In this document: one piece after another, positions 11,016 through 23,618 of the stretch
Layout: each line of letters opens with the position of its first letter
Position numbering within the stretch: position 1 is the first letter of the stretch
NCBI GenBank assembly: GCA_009731375.1
Contig: BJOX01000237.1
Location: 709,361 to 754,440, forward strand
Direction of reading: 5' to 3'
DNA: 45,080 nucleotides
Source: Paulinella micropora
Lineage: Eukaryota; Cercozoa; Imbricatea; Euglyphida
Program-made: the position numbers and the translations under genes
Notes under the pieces: model-generated
The model's input: the letters and a program-made list of their open reading frames with translations, nothing else
Told to the model about the DNA's origin: nothing
The model's database searches: none

Positions 11016-11445
11016 GTTTGTGATGGTTGTGTTGACATGTTTATACGTGTAGTCACTGTGATGCTCTGCGCACTGGTTTCGTGACCATGGTGGTGACGGT
11101 ACCAAACGCAATATGCATCAAAGACAATATGAATATCTGATACCGCAGATGGAAGACCTTGATTTTTTTTTTCTTTGTTGTGTCGGAGTGGGTAGAGTCA
11201 CCACTTTTGAACTAGTTTTTCTTCATCAAATTCCTGGATACGAAAATGATACCCACTTCATTTGAAAGCTCTTATATTGAGTTTTCTAATGATAGCTTCA
11301 CCATTATCTGAGCACTAATTTGGAAATATAACGATGATATCAAAGTTTGATTGGGGGGGGGGGGGGGGGGGGGGGGNNNNNNNNNNGAAAAAACAGTCTG
11401 TTTTGGCTGATTGCAGCATGTACTATATGGACTGCTGGCCAACTC

Positions 11446-11719
11446 AGATACATACATACATACATACATACAGCATACATACATACGCACATACACATAC
11501 ACTGCGTGTAGGTCGCTGACGGCGCTGGCAAGCGGCAATCATATCCGTCAGCCAACATCTCTCGTTCACTCTTCCTTTATATACACACACACACACACAT
11601 ATAAATATATACATATATATACATATATATATATATGTATGTATTTTTATATATATTATGTATATATTATATATATATAATATTATGTATATATATATGT
11701 ATATATATGTATATATATG

Positions 11720-11775
<56 letters not shown>

Positions 11776-11830
11776 AGTGTGTGTGTGAGTCTGTGTGTGA
11801 GTGTTTCTGTCTGTATGTCTATCGACCTGT
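11446..11830. repeat. (CATA)n and long (AT)n/(GT)n arrays
   Basis: CATA repeats at about 11446-11500 and AT/GT arrays at about 11580-11830 flank 80 bp of unique sequence. ORFs across them (poly Ile-Tyr or Cys-Val) are motif artefacts. Confidence 0.88.
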
Positions 11831-12098
11831 CTGTCTGTCTCTCCACGCATCTATCTCTTTTGGCTCTCATATCTGCGTCATTCTTTTGTTTATTCCCCCG
11901 TTTGTCCTCCGTTCATTTTCTCTAAACTCCTAACAACGCATCTCTTACTCGGTGTTTGTTTTCAGAATGGAAATTCAAGGTCTTTAATTCTTGTTGTTGT
12001 CGTCGTTGTTGTTGTTGTTGTTGTTGCTATTGTTGTTGCTGCTGCTGGTGCTGCTGTTGTTGATGTTGTTGATGATGTTGTTGTTGTTGTTGTTGCAG

Positions 12099-12167
12099 TC
12101 TGGAGATGAGTATTCCTCAGTTCAAGACGTTTCGCAAGCAGTTCCAAGACCTCGCGACCGCGCTTGA
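12099..12167 (+). CDS. Possible terminal exon ending TGA
   Basis: A GTT-repeat stretch ends TTGTTGTTGCAG at 12098, a plausible acceptor. The frame from 12099 reads SGDEYSSVQDVSQAVPRP and closes at TGA 12165-12167. A second frame closes at TAA nine bases later, which would not be a stop under the code inferred here. The upstream (GTT)n block 11990-12090 would be intronic. Confidence 0.33.
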   Translation, partial: SGDEYSSVQDVSQAVPRPRDRA

Positions 12168-12184
12168 CTCAGCTTAACATATCG

Positions 12185-12310
12185 CAAACATACACACATA
12201 CACACACACACACACGCACATACATATATACATACATACATACATACATACATAGATACATACATGCATGCATGCATACATACATACATACATACATACA
12301 TACACGCATA
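12185..12310. repeat. (CATA)n array
   Basis: CA and CATA repeats with CATG variants. No gene. Confidence 0.9.
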
Positions 12311-13133
12311 TTATATGATACATACAGACATAACATATGCAGTCACAGTCAGATAAGTTTGTATTATTTACCTCACAGTTGAACTTATTGAGCTGAGGAT
12401 TGATCGATTCTGCTAGTTCACCGTTAGAGCCACACAAACGTTAAATTTTCTTTGTCTGATATCTTACAGACTTGAGCATTCAAACAAGCATATCCCACAG
12501 AATTTTTTACCAATCACTCTTTCAATAAAAGCCTTTCAGTCGTAGGGATGAGTGGGGAAAAAAGAAAAAAAAATCGGAGTCAAAACGAAGGGTATAAAAC
12601 TGAAAAGACAAAACTGAGATGGGAAAGGAGAAAAAGAAAGGAAGCACAGAAATAAAAGAAAGCTATCATACCAGGAATGGCTGAAAGAGAGCTTGAAGTA
12701 GAAACAGAAAAAAATCATATAAGGAGAATAAATAAATAAATAACAAATAAATAATTTTTTTTTTTTAAGTTGGAAAGAAATATGGCGAACACGAAGGCTC
12801 AAAACGGTAAAGCTAGATGCTTATGAAAATGAAATAAAAAACAGAAAAAGAAGAACAAAGGCTGTGAAAGTAGGTGGAGACAAAGAAAGAATAAACAAAG
12901 GAAAGAGAAGAAAACTTGAAAAGGCTAAGAGGAACACAAGATCAAAGAAATCAAAACGAATGAAGGGAAGAAGAAGGTGAAATAAAGAAACCTATCAAAT
13001 GTGAAAGAAACATGTAGAAAACGAAGGTAAAAGGTGCAAAGCTAGAAACTTATGAACATGAAATAAAAATATAATGAAATGAAAGGAGAATAAAGTAAAC
13101 AGGAAAATAACAAAGGTTCAGTTGAGAAAGGAG

Positions 13134-13178
<45 letters not shown>

Positions 13179-13837
13179 AAAAAAGAAAAAAAATTAAAAT
13201 TCAAGTTTTAGGGAAGAAAATTTCGTAAAGAAAAAATGAAATAAGAAAATATATTGGGCCGGATGTTATATATTAATGTATATATTTATTTTCCGTATAT
13301 GTAACTTTCTCACTAAAATTTCATGAGATTCTACATCAACATACATTTGATTAGTAACACTTTCAAACTCACTCTTTCACTTCACTGTTTTCTCCTATCA
13401 TTTCCTCGCTGTCTACATCTTGATCAGTTGTCAATCAATGTGATCATTATTTCTTGTAATGTAAACATAATTATATTCTGAACTTTTGAAATTCACATTC
13501 CTGCACTTAAATTAAAAACTTGCATCTGGATGTGACATCCATCCTACTTCTCTTGTAACTCCCAACGAATCATCTATTATGTTCCCTTACAATGTTTCAA
13601 TACTATTCTAGTTGATGGAACCAATATATTATTAATATATGAGAAATCCTAAGGAAATTCCTAGGATATAATGAACAATTCATGTAGCCACAAGTGAGTG
13701 GAAGGAATAAATATTTCTAAATGGATAACAAAGTAACATGTCTGTCTGTCTGTCCGTCATCAATTCAAGGAAACAAAACGAATTTCTTGAACGACTAGGC
13801 AGGCCTTTTTTAGAATGCAGAGCTGTTATGATATGAT
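12311..13837. other. AT-rich non-coding stretch
   Basis: 1.5 kb with no convincing ORF in either code. It holds an A/G-rich zone (12540-13130) with degenerate repeated words such as ATGAAATAAAAA and AAAGCTAGA, a (TA)n block at about 13135-13172, and low-complexity AT sequence. Nothing else is supported. Confidence 0.6.
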
Positions 13838-13855
13838 GATGATTATTATTATTAC

Positions 13856-13898
<43 letters not shown>

Positions 13899-14127
13899 GG
13901 CCCTGTCGCCAGTTCGATTCCCGTCGGTGCCACCAGTATTTTCATTGAACATACCGGTCTATTTCTGGACCAGTATTTTCATTGAACATACCGGCCCGTC
14001 TGGAAGTGTTGGAACTGCCCTTGCGGGGGTGTCATTAGAGCTTATCGTCAATTCTTCGTACTCCCCTCACGGGTGAGACGATGGAGGCGCATGTGCAGAA
14101 ATGCATCAGCCATTGACAGAGAAGCAC

Positions 14128-14128
<1 letters not shown>
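13899..14128 (+). mobile_element. tRNA-headed SINE, copy e (5-prime truncated)
   Basis: Starts at GGCCCTGTCGCC, so the A box half of the head is missing, but the B box GTTCGATTCC and the full body with the duplicated CCAGTATTTTCATTGAACAT box are present. It lies directly between (ATT)n tracts at about 13838-13898 and 14129 onward. 5-prime truncation is typical of retroposition. Confidence 0.88.
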
Positions 14129-14363
<235 letters not shown>

Positions 14364-14589
14364 AGGATCACTGTCAAATTGAGAATTTAAATTGAGGTTT
14401 TTAAGAGAAGAACGCAACTATTACATGTGTTTTTTATGTTTTGTGTGATGATTTAGAAAGAAAGATAAGTGTGTTTATTTTTGTGACTTTATTCATGTGT
14501 GCCTGTCGATGTAATATTTTTCTTGATTTCTGTCTCATGATCTTCTGTCCAATCATATCTGTGAGCTTGTGATTGTTGTCATCTGTCTT

Positions 14590-14774
14590 GCGTGTGTGTC
14601 AGAGCTTGGTGTGTGTACATTCGATTGTGTGTTTATGTACGAAATGATTATATGTATGTCTAAATTGATTGCGCGCGTGTGTATAAAGCTCATTCTACGT
14701 GTGTAAAAATTGATTGTGTGAGTAAACAAATAACTGTACGTGTGTGCAATAGATTGTGTTTTTGTATAAACTGA

Positions 14775-14807
<33 letters not shown>

Positions 14808-15120
14808 AGTCGATTGTGTTTTTATGTACAAAATGATTATACGTGTGTCTAAATTGATTACGTGCGTGTGTATAAACTTCATTTTACGTGTGTAAAAATT
14901 GATTGTGTTAATAAACAAATAACTGTACGTGTGTAAATTGATTGTGTTTTTGTACAAACTGAATTGCTCGTGTGTATGTGTGTGTACAGTAGATTGTGTG
15001 TTTATATACGAAATGATTATATGTATGTTTAAATTGATTGTGTACGTGTGTATAAACTTCATTGTGTGTGTGTACTATATGATTTGATATGTGCATAATT
15101 GATTGCATGTGTGTGTATAC
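14590..15120 (+). repeat. 180-189-bp GT-rich tandem repeat, three copies
   Basis: The word GATTGTGT followed by TTTATRTACRAAATGATTAT recurs at 14623, 14812 and 14992, giving periods of 189 and 180. Internal words CTAAATTGATT, ACGTGTGTAAAAATTG and AACAAATAACTGTACG repeat in order. No coding support; 15121-15318 is CA-rich and T-rich around a 10-N gap. Confidence 0.8.
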
Positions 15121-15261
15121 TGCTTAGTTCTGCACACCAAAACACATTGTACACTTACACTCCCCCCCCTCCCCCCTCCACACACACACACACACATACA
15201 CACACATCCAAACACACTTGACCCTTCTCCCTCTAAGATTTTTTTTTTTTTNNNNNNNNNN

Positions 15262-15298
<37 letters not shown>

Positions 15299-15318
15299 GT
15301 AAGCACTAGTTTCCTTCC

Positions 15319-16047
15319 ATGCAAGAGCCTGCTTCCAAGAAGCAAAGAATACACAAGGAAGATAAATTGAAATATTACCTCAGCCTGGTAATATACTAGC
15401 TGAAGTTAAATATACAAAAGGGTAAGTCAGATACAGAACATCAAACTCTGTATACAAAACACGCTCAGGCGACGTTTGATGCAAGAAACAGGACCAAGGC
15501 ATAATTGGCTGAAAATCTCAAGCTTTACGAAATCCAACAGAGCCAGCTGGAAGTCCAGATTTCCTAGTTGGAGAGCAAGCTCGAGCAGTGCCAGCATACC
15601 CAGCGCGACCTAGAGGATAAGCAGCGTGAGACAAAGGATCTGATCTCAAACTTAAACAAGAGTATATCCAGAGCCTAGAAAAGCCTTGCTAAAGCGCTAG
15701 CCAATCTCAAGGAAAAAGTGAGTGTAGTCAAGCAACTAGAATACTAGCTATTGAAAGTACGGAGTGCTACATCTTTGCTAGATTTGATTGAGCCCAAAGA
15801 CTACTTAAGCAGCCACGATCTTCACTAAGTAAAGAGTGCGCAGTCTCAGGAAACCCAAGCATCCCCCAGCCGCCCCGAGCTACTTTCACACCTTACGGTG
15901 AACTTCGGAATTTGCTTCGATGAACGAGTATATTGCTACACTTACATTGTGGACGCCTGCGTGGGCTGCATGTGCATGAAAATCACCATATGTGAAAGGG
16001 AACGGACCACGCATCATTTCAACAGTATTCAGTGCCTGCTGGCGTGA
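15319..16047 (+). CDS. Hidden coiled-coil and Cys-rich protein gene (needs TAA/TAG as sense)
   Basis: An ATG at 15319 opens a 242-codon frame ending at TGA 16045. It holds six in-frame TAG/TAA codons (15397, 15502, 15565, 15676, 15745, 15826) and no TGA. Read with those codons as Gln, residues of about 60-165 form a Lys/Glu/Gln/Leu-rich coiled coil (LEVQIS-stop-LESKLEQCQ, LANLKEKVSVVKQLEY-stop-LLK). The C-terminal 75 residues contain CYTY, CVGCMCMK and ITICERERTTHH, which look metal-binding. Neighbouring sequence is simple repeat. Under the standard code the longest piece is under 50 codons. A Cys-containing frame continues just downstream in another phase. Function unknown. Confidence 0.7.
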
Positions 16048-16260
16048 GTAAGCTGTGCTCCCAGTGTTCCATCAACGACAGTGCGGTGCTGCAATCCTAC
16101 GAGCTGCAGAGTGAACTGCCCGTCTCTCAGGACCTAGCGCTGGACTACGTTGAAAAGCTAGAGGTTTTGCTGCAAAAACAGCAAACCAGGGCGCCCGCCT
16201 TAGCTGCCAAAATCGTCGATCATGCTAACATATTCCGCTGCCCTTGTACCACAACAAAAC
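16032..16260 (+). CDS. Continuation frame of the 15319 gene (shift or intron)
   Basis: A frame shifted relative to the TGA at 16045 reads SKLCSQCSINDSAVL and then a helical, Gln/Leu-rich stretch (LDYVEKLEVLLQKQQTR) before CPCTTTKPH, where CATA repeats begin. The added CSQC pair fits the Cys/His pattern just upstream. A strong donor-like GTGAGTAAG lies at 16044, so an intron is possible; a one-base assembly error is the alternative. No start codon of its own is convincing. Confidence 0.45.
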
Positions 16261-16269
16261 CTCACACAA

Positions 16270-16519
16270 ACTTACATTTATGTATACATACATACATACA
16301 TGCATACGTACGTACGTACATAAATACATACATATAAACATACGTACATTTATACAGTTATGCATCCATACATACATACAGCCTAAATACTTACATACTT
16401 ACATAAATGCATAAATCCATACATATAGAAATACATACATACATACATACATACATACAGACATACATACATAAATACATACATGCATGCATACATACAT
16501 ACATACATACATACATGCA

Positions 16520-16553
<34 letters not shown>

Positions 16554-17256
16554 CGCATAAACAGACATACATACATACGTACGGACTTAGAAACATACAG
16601 ACACACATAAATAAATAAATACATACATACATACATACATATATGTATACGTATGTGCATACATAATGCATACATACGTACATACATCCATACATGCAGA
16701 CTTACATACTTACATACATACATACATATATACAAATATACATACATACATACATACATACATACATACATACATACACACATACATACTTAAATAAATA
16801 CATACATACATAAATACATATATACATACATACATACACACATGCACACATAAACACAGTACATACATTACATACATACATACATGCATACTTATATTGT
16901 TACAGACATACATGCATACATAATATACATTACAGACAGTACATACAGTGCATGCATACATACATACCTAAATACGAACATACGTACATGCATACATATA
17001 TACATTTAAACAAACAGACACCGACACGTACATGTGTTAATACGTACATGCATACATACATACGTACATACATACATACACACATACATACATACACACA
17101 GACATACGTAGATACATAAATACATGCACAGAAACATACATACACACGTAAATATATGCAGACGTCCATATGTATGGATACATATATGCATACATGCATA
17201 GGTACATACATACAGAAGTACATACATGCATACATACATACATATACGTTCATAGT

Positions 17257-17290
<34 letters not shown>

Positions 17291-17294
17291 CTCC

Positions 17295-17342
<48 letters not shown>

Positions 17343-17351
17343 CTTCCTCTC

Positions 17352-17429
<78 letters not shown>

Positions 17430-17476
17430 TCCTATCTCTCTTTCTCTCTTTCTCTCTCTTTCTCTCTCTTTCTCTC

Positions 17477-17507
<31 letters not shown>

Positions 17508-18576
17508 CTCTCTCTCTNNNNNNNNNNNNNNNNNNNNNNNNNNNNNNNNNNNNNNNNNNNNNNNNNNNNNNNNNNNNNNNNNNNNNNNNNNNNNNNNNNN
17601 NNNNNNNNNNNNNNNNNNNNNNNNNNNNNNNNNNNNNNNNNNNNNNNNNNNNNNNNNNNNNNNNNNNNNNNNNNNNNNNNNNNNNNNNNNNNNNNNNNNN
17701 NNNNNNNNNNNNNNNNNNNNNNNNNNNNNNNNNNNNNNNNNNNNNNNNNNNNNNNNNNNNNNNNNNNNNNNNNNNNNNNNNNNNNNNNNNNNNNNNNNNN
17801 NNNNNNNNNNNNNNNNNNNNNNNNNNNNNNNNNNNNNNNNNNNNNNNNNNNNNNNNNNNNNNNNNNNNNCCCACCCCCTCTCTCTCTCTCTCTGTCTCTC
17901 TCTCTCTGTCTCTCTCTCTCTGTCTCTCTCACTGTGTCTCTATTTCTATCTTTCTCCCTCCCTCTCTCTCTCTCTCTCTCTCTTTCTTCCTCCCACCCTC
18001 TTCATCTAGGTAATGTAGTGTGTGTGTATATGAAGTGCATACATATATATGCAATGTACTGTGTGTGTGTGTGTATATGAATAATATGTATATCCAGGCA
18101 ACGTACTGTGTGTGTATGTTTGCATAATCTGTATGCATATCTATAGTGCAGAGCATGTGTATGTTTGTAGGAATTGTATGCATATGTAGGTAATGTAGTG
18201 TGTGTATGTTTATGAATTCTATGCATATCTAAGTAAGGTAGTGTGTATGAATTGCATGTATATCTAGGTTGTGTGTGTATGTATGTATGTGTATGTATAT
18301 GTGTGTATGTGTATGATTTGTATGCATATCTATTAAAAAGTAATGTGTGTATATGTGTATGAGTTTTATGTGTATCGAGGTTTTGTGTGTGTATTTGTGT
18401 GTGTGTGTGTCTGTATGTATATGTGTATGAATTGTATTGGTATCTAAGTACTGTAAAGTATGTGTATGTGTGTATGAGTTATATGTGTGGCAGTGGAAGC
18501 AACCACTCTCAGACCGCGCACCAGGTCCACACACACAGTACCACTACATGCACCTCAGTATTCATACGTACATACA

Positions 18577-18607
<31 letters not shown>

Positions 18608-19403
18608 GTACATAAATACATACCTACGTACATACCTACGTACATACATACGTACAGACATAAATACATACCTACATGCACACAAACATATATACATACA
18701 TAATACATAAATACATACTTTCATGCAAGCAGACTGATATACATACACACATACAAACATACACACATACACTAGTACTAACTTCTTATTGATATACATA
18801 CACACAATCAATGCATGCATGCATCTATACATAAATGCATACATAGGTACAAACATACGTATAGACATACATAAATACATACATACGTATAACAAACATG
18901 TGCCTTCTATCTTTTCCAACCATACATGCATATGTACGTACATACATACATACATACATACATACAACAGACATACATGCAGACAGATAGACATACATAC
19001 ATACACATATACAAACATACATATATACATACATAAATACATGCATACATACACTCATACATTCACACATGCATACATATATGCATGTAAGCACACATAA
19101 ACATATGCATCCTCTCGCTACTCTCACACATCATAACAGCAACATCAACCCTTTTATTCACACGTAGCATACATGAAAATATACATACATCTATAACTGC
19201 ATATGTACGCACACAGATACATACATACATGCATGCACACACGAACACACACATACATAAGCATACATGCACACATACATTAACATACAAACATTAACAT
19301 TCATTAATATATACAGACATAAACACATACAGACATATAAACATACATAGATATATAGATGCATGCATACATACATACATACAGACATACATTCATGCAT
19401 GCA

Positions 19404-19437
<34 letters not shown>

Positions 19438-19735
19438 CATACATACATAACAACATTCAAACAAACACATAATACATAATACATACATACACACATAGAT
19501 GCATACAGACATGCATACATACATACGTACATACATGCATGCATGCATAACTTAAGATGGCGAACATACATGCATACGTGCATAAATACAAACATAAAAA
19601 CATACATTCATTCATACATATATACATGCATACATGAATACATACATGCATACATGCATACATACATACGTATATACATAAATACATACTTGTATACATA
19701 ATTACACACATACACACATGCATACGTACCTAATG
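16270..19735. repeat. (ACAT)n tetranucleotide complex with CT, AT and GT arrays
   Basis: About 3.4 kb of CATA/ACAT repeats with CATG, CATT and CACA variants, interrupted by (CT)n and (TA)n arrays at about 17255-17517, a gap (17518-17869), CT repeats to about 18000, and a GT-rich minisatellite. Every long ORF here is an artefact of the motif (Met-Tyr-Val-Cys on the minus strand, Ile-His-Thr-Tyr on the plus). Confidence 0.93.
18003..18490 (+). repeat. GT-rich minisatellite of about 50-60 bp units
   Basis: Repeated words TGCATATCTAGGTAATGTAG and GTGTGTATGTTTATGAATT recur about eight times in diverged form. No gene. Confidence 0.65.
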
Positions 19736-19789
19736 CTGCAGGGTAGGGTGGGAGATAAGTGTGAAAAGACATATAGACAGAGGGTTGCA

Positions 19790-20300
19790 TTGGATCGTTC
19801 AGGTCGATCGAGAGGGGACTGTGCCTCTGGAAGGTTATTGTCTTTGTTCAGGGGGGTGTGCTGAACGTGTTTGTCTCCTTGCTGTGAAGGATACACTTGC
19901 ATACAGTTTGTTGTGCTCCCTATCAAGCTTTCGAGCTGAAGGGTGTGCTGAACGTGTTTTTTTCCTTGCTGAGAAGGATACACAGACACACCAGTCTCTT
20001 TATAGCACGGGAACGCGGCAGGTTTGTTCACCTTGTGGGGAGAGCCGTCAGCCAATGGTGCAAAGTGTTATTGTCCTTGTTCAGGGGGGTGTGCTGAACG
20101 TGTTTGTCTCCTTGCTATGAAGGACACAACATGCATACCGTTTGTTGTGCTCTCTGTCCTGCTTTTGACTGAAGGGTGTGCTGAATGTGCTTGTTTCCTT
20201 GCCAAGAAGGATATACTGACATATTATTTGTTGTGCTCTCTCCCTTGCGACCCTTTGGAGGAAGGGAGTGTTGAACGTGTGTGTGGAGAGCAGTGAGTGA
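19790..20300 (+). repeat. Tandem 233-bp repeat with Cys-rich open frames
   Basis: The block TTATTGTCTTTGTTCAGGGG at 19835 recurs at about 20068 (period 233). Within each unit a shorter word, GTGTGCTGAACGTGTTT, is repeated with variation, so sub-units number about five. The forward translation repeats GCAERVCLLAxKDT and LLCSL, and the last frame ends GEQ-TGA. Repeat conservation in one frame hints at a coding origin, but frames switch between units and no start is evident. No family recognised. Confidence 0.45.
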
Positions 20301-20544
20301 GTAACAAAGTGTAAGGAGACTGTTTAGGTGGTTGTACATAAACAACTACAAATCTATCATAATATTTCGCTCTGACCTTGCGCACTCAGGCCACTCTTAC
20401 AAGAATCGCAACTATCGTCTTTTTTTCTCATACATATCAACTGATCTACGCAGCACTGGTAACACTACTGTTTTACTGTAGATGAAGTTGCTCTTGTGGT
20501 CAGCGAGCGGTACTACTCAAACTTATACTGTATATTTTATTACA

Positions 20545-21288
20545 ATGCCATTGAAAATTTTTTAAGTTCCGCACGTACTGAGCGATGAATAATTAATTTA
20601 TGAAATAATATATGATAAGAGGCACTGTCTGCAACGCGAAGTACATCAACAACTACCTGAAAAAGACTGGAGAAGTGGTGGACGGCCAGGAAAAGTTCGT
20701 CAGCGACTAGAACTGCTTGGTGGTGAGGTCTGCGCGGGCAGTTTTTGTGGCCTTTGTGGCTACATGCATACCGAGATCGAAAAGCAGGTGTATAAGGAGG
20801 TTCACCAGAACCAGGCAAGCTATCCCGACATTCATCACGACTATTTCTACAGCAGACGTTGTCCTATGAACCCGCTTCCCCCTTCAGAAGACGGAGAGGG
20901 CCGTGTGTTCTTGACCAGCGCCGAGGACATTGAATTTCTTGCAGCGCACTGCCGGGCCCGCGCCTACCTCATCTCAGCAGATGAACTCTGCGACGTGCAG
21001 AGCTCAAAAAGCAGGTGGTGGCGCAGCTTGTGGCTTTGGACAAAGGTTTCGTGCATTTTAATATAGTGTAAGATAACTGGCTCTATTACTCTCGCACGTG
21101 CATAAAGGACTGCAACAACCAAGGGAATTCGAACACATCAGTGCGCTCCTTCTGTAGAATCTGTATGCACCCCTCGCCCTGCGTCTTCTTTTGATGCTCA
21201 ACATCCTTCCTCTCTGTTGCCTGCACTTTATCTTTTTCAAATATCAGCTAAAAAAAGGGGGGGGGGGAGGGGGGCGGGGGGCGTGTGA
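20545..21288 (+). CDS. Hidden 247-codon gene with CxxC motif (needs TAA/TAG as sense)
   Basis: ATG 20545 opens a frame to TGA 21286 with in-frame TAA at 20563, 20590 and 21103 and TAG at 21064, and no TGA. The first 70 residues read MPLKIF-stop-VPHVLSDE-stop-LIYEII and then RPGKVRQRLELLGGEVC. A CAGSFCGLCGYMHTE segment (residues of about 66-80) is Cys-rich. An acidic/aromatic part follows (YPDIHHDYFYSRRC, FLTSAEDIEFLAAHCRARA). The last 70 residues after the TAG at 21064 are less convincing and could be intron or UTR. No homologue recognised; it lies between repeats and the minus-strand gene at 21540. Confidence 0.6.
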
Positions 21289-21539
21289 CCCTGCACTAAA
21301 AACTGGAAAGTGATTAGAAAAAACCTATTAAAATATAATTCTCTCTTAGTAATATTTTTTATTCAATTTTCAGTATTTAGTATAGCAATGCAAAAATCAG
21401 TAGCTCAGCCTCTTTTTTTTTTTCTCGTTGAGTCTGGAGGGAAAAAAACAAAGTTAATAAAGCAAGCGGGTAGGGTTCTTGCTCCATGTAGAGCGTGTCA
21501 GTCCGATCACGAGAGAGTGTTTGTCCTCTACATGCCCCC

Positions 21540-22330
21540 TCACGCGCCCAGACACACAAAGCCCTCCGGAAGATCGTGCAGCGAATTTCTTGACACATCG
21601 AAAAGCCATGCAACGAGTCGCTCCGCAGCCGGGACGATTTGTTTATCAGAAAACCTTTGTCTCATCCACTCCTTTGTTATCTGCAAAATCCATGCTTGCG
21701 CATAAAATAGCAAATTGGATCGGCCGAAATGCTCTATTACGTAATTTTCATCATCATTCTCATGCTGGCGGCGGAATTTGCCGCCGGGAGGTACTCTGAC
21801 CTGTTGCGCGTTAGTTTCTGTAAGTCTTTTTATGTGCGCATCTAGTTCATGGTCTGACGCTCGGGGCAGGGGCAGGGATTTTTGGCTCCAGTCGAGCAGT
21901 TTCGGTACGCTGGGGCTGGTTAACTTGCGGCGTTTGGAGGCTGCGGCACGTGACCATGCACCGTTTTCCTACACAAGTTCGAATTTGTCGTAAGAAAACT
22001 TCTTCAAAGCAATACTAGCTGGTAGTTGCAGCATGGCCAGCCCGCCAACCTGTACGCGAATGAGCTTGTTCAGGGTATCGCCCGGCGAATGGGTCTCGTC
22101 TGTAATGCCTAGCAAAACCTTAGGGCTTCCGGAGTTCATGCCGGCCATTGTAGGGCTGTTCCATTTATATACGCGCAGCATATCGTCGGGGTCCTCGCTG
22201 CGGGGCTTCCCGGGTGTGTACATAATATCGCCTGCATAGCGTCATCAACGCATGGCTTCCCCTTGCAAAACACCGCTGCTTGTGGTGCCCAAGTAGTCTC
22301 CATCGCTGTTGCCCCAAAGCCGTCGGTCAT
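21540..22330 (-). CDS. Hidden gene on minus strand, one frameshift and one in-frame TAG
   Basis: ATG at 22330 (MTDGFGATAMETTWAPQ) starts a frame that shifts by one base near 22230. The following frame runs through 84 codons (MYTPGKPRSEDPDDMLRVYKW, GSPKVLLGITDETHSPGD, SYDKFELV), an in-frame TAG at 21969-21971 and a further 140 or so codons (SRAAASKRRKLTSPSVP, NYVIEHFGRSNLLFYAQAW, FSDKQIVPAAERLVAWLF) to TGA 21540-21542. Codon use and amino acid mix are even on both sides of the TAG. The downstream part has a KRRK basic patch. Function unknown. The shift may be an assembly error or a decayed base. Confidence 0.62.
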
Positions 22331-22339
22331 GGCTTACTC

Positions 22340-22931
22340 TGGCGAATGAAAGAAAACTGCAACAACAACAACAACAACAAATGAAACAAATGAAACAAAT
22401 GAAATAAAATTAATTAACACAACTGGTATTTGTTCTTTCTTTTTTTTAATAGAACACAAGCAGAAAATGTGCGGGAGTGGAGGGGGGAAGGAATGGTTGA
22501 ATGCAGGAAGAAGGAGCGAAGAAACGTGGGTGCGGGGGGGGGGGGGGGGGGGGGGGGGNNNNNNNNNNGCATGCTGCTCCTTCTGGTGTGGGCGTCTGCG
22601 TCTCCAAGAATGCTAAGGTATATTTATATTACATACATACTTAAACACAATAATGAAAAGATAGTGGTACATTACCATATCTCTATAATTTTCTTTACAC
22701 AAAATGGCATGTCCCCTATAGGGAATATTACTTTGTATTTTAAGAGTGTTTTTCTAAGTGTAAGCTATGCCTAACTCAGAAAAACTATATTAGATAGAAA
22801 ACAACATCTTTCAATATATTTTTACATATCTCTGTTTGTTGTTGTTGTTGTTGTTGTTGTAAATGTTGTTGTTGTTGTTGTTGTTGTTGTTTTGTTGTTG
22901 CTTTGTTTGTCGCTATTGTGCAGTTTTTTTT

Positions 22932-22970
<39 letters not shown>

Positions 22971-23215
22971 TGCCGAGGTGGTTGATGACTCCGACAAGGA
23001 GTCTATTTCAACGACATCATCTTGGTCATCTTGATCGTCTTCGTCTGCTTCGTCTGATTCGTCATCGCTCTCGTGCTTCGTCTGCTTCGTCTGCTTCTTC
23101 TTCTTTGTCTGCTGCTTCGTTGTCGTCACCCTCTGCTTCAAAATCAGAAATTGTACTATTGCCCCCCCCCCTCCCCCCTCTCTGCATAATCTAGATAATA
23201 CATACATACATACAT
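22340..23215. repeat. Simple-repeat zone with one acidic exon-like island
   Basis: Contains (CAA)n, a G-run with a 10-N gap (22535-22568), (GTT)n at about 22835-22900 and (TA)n at about 22938-22970. Between 22975 and 23160 the minus strand has an acidic frame (HESDDESDEADEDDQDD, DVVEIDSLSESSTTSA) that could be an exon, but its TCG/TCT-rich composition is low-complexity and no splice pair is compelling. 23216-23618 shows nothing. Confidence 0.5.
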
Positions 23216-23618
23216 TAGTAGTAAAGGGGGCCACTACCGCACAAAATCTCAGAGCAGATGTCAGCAACCCCCCGCCTCAGAGACACACACCGGCCGGCCC
23301 ACCAAGGGACAAAAAGGCAATAGACAGGGAAAATGAAATAGAAACATCTAAAAACTCTTCAAAACAATTGATGACTGTAAAAATCCTATTTACAGATTCT
23401 CGAAACCAAAAATCTGAAGGGTTCTAACGATATATTGAACAAGTTGTGGGGATTACCGTCATTCTTTTTTTGTCGATAGAAACAAAGTAAAATAGAATTT
23501 ATCAGCCAATACTTCAATGTGACAGATCGTTGGTTTTCTGTGACGTGTCTCTTTGCTTTTTTGCGCAGTCGTTCTTTTTTTGCGAACCATAAAACTTATT
23601 CATATTATATCTTATATT

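Noticed and set aside
18003-18490. CRISPR-like array
   Set aside because: Units of 50-60 bp vary throughout with no constant repeat and unique spacer split; it is a diverged GT minisatellite.
16383-19790. Many minus-strand Met-Tyr-Val-Cys ORFs and plus-strand Ile-His-Thr-Tyr ORFs
   Set aside because: Direct translation of (ACAT)n repeats; period and composition explain them fully.
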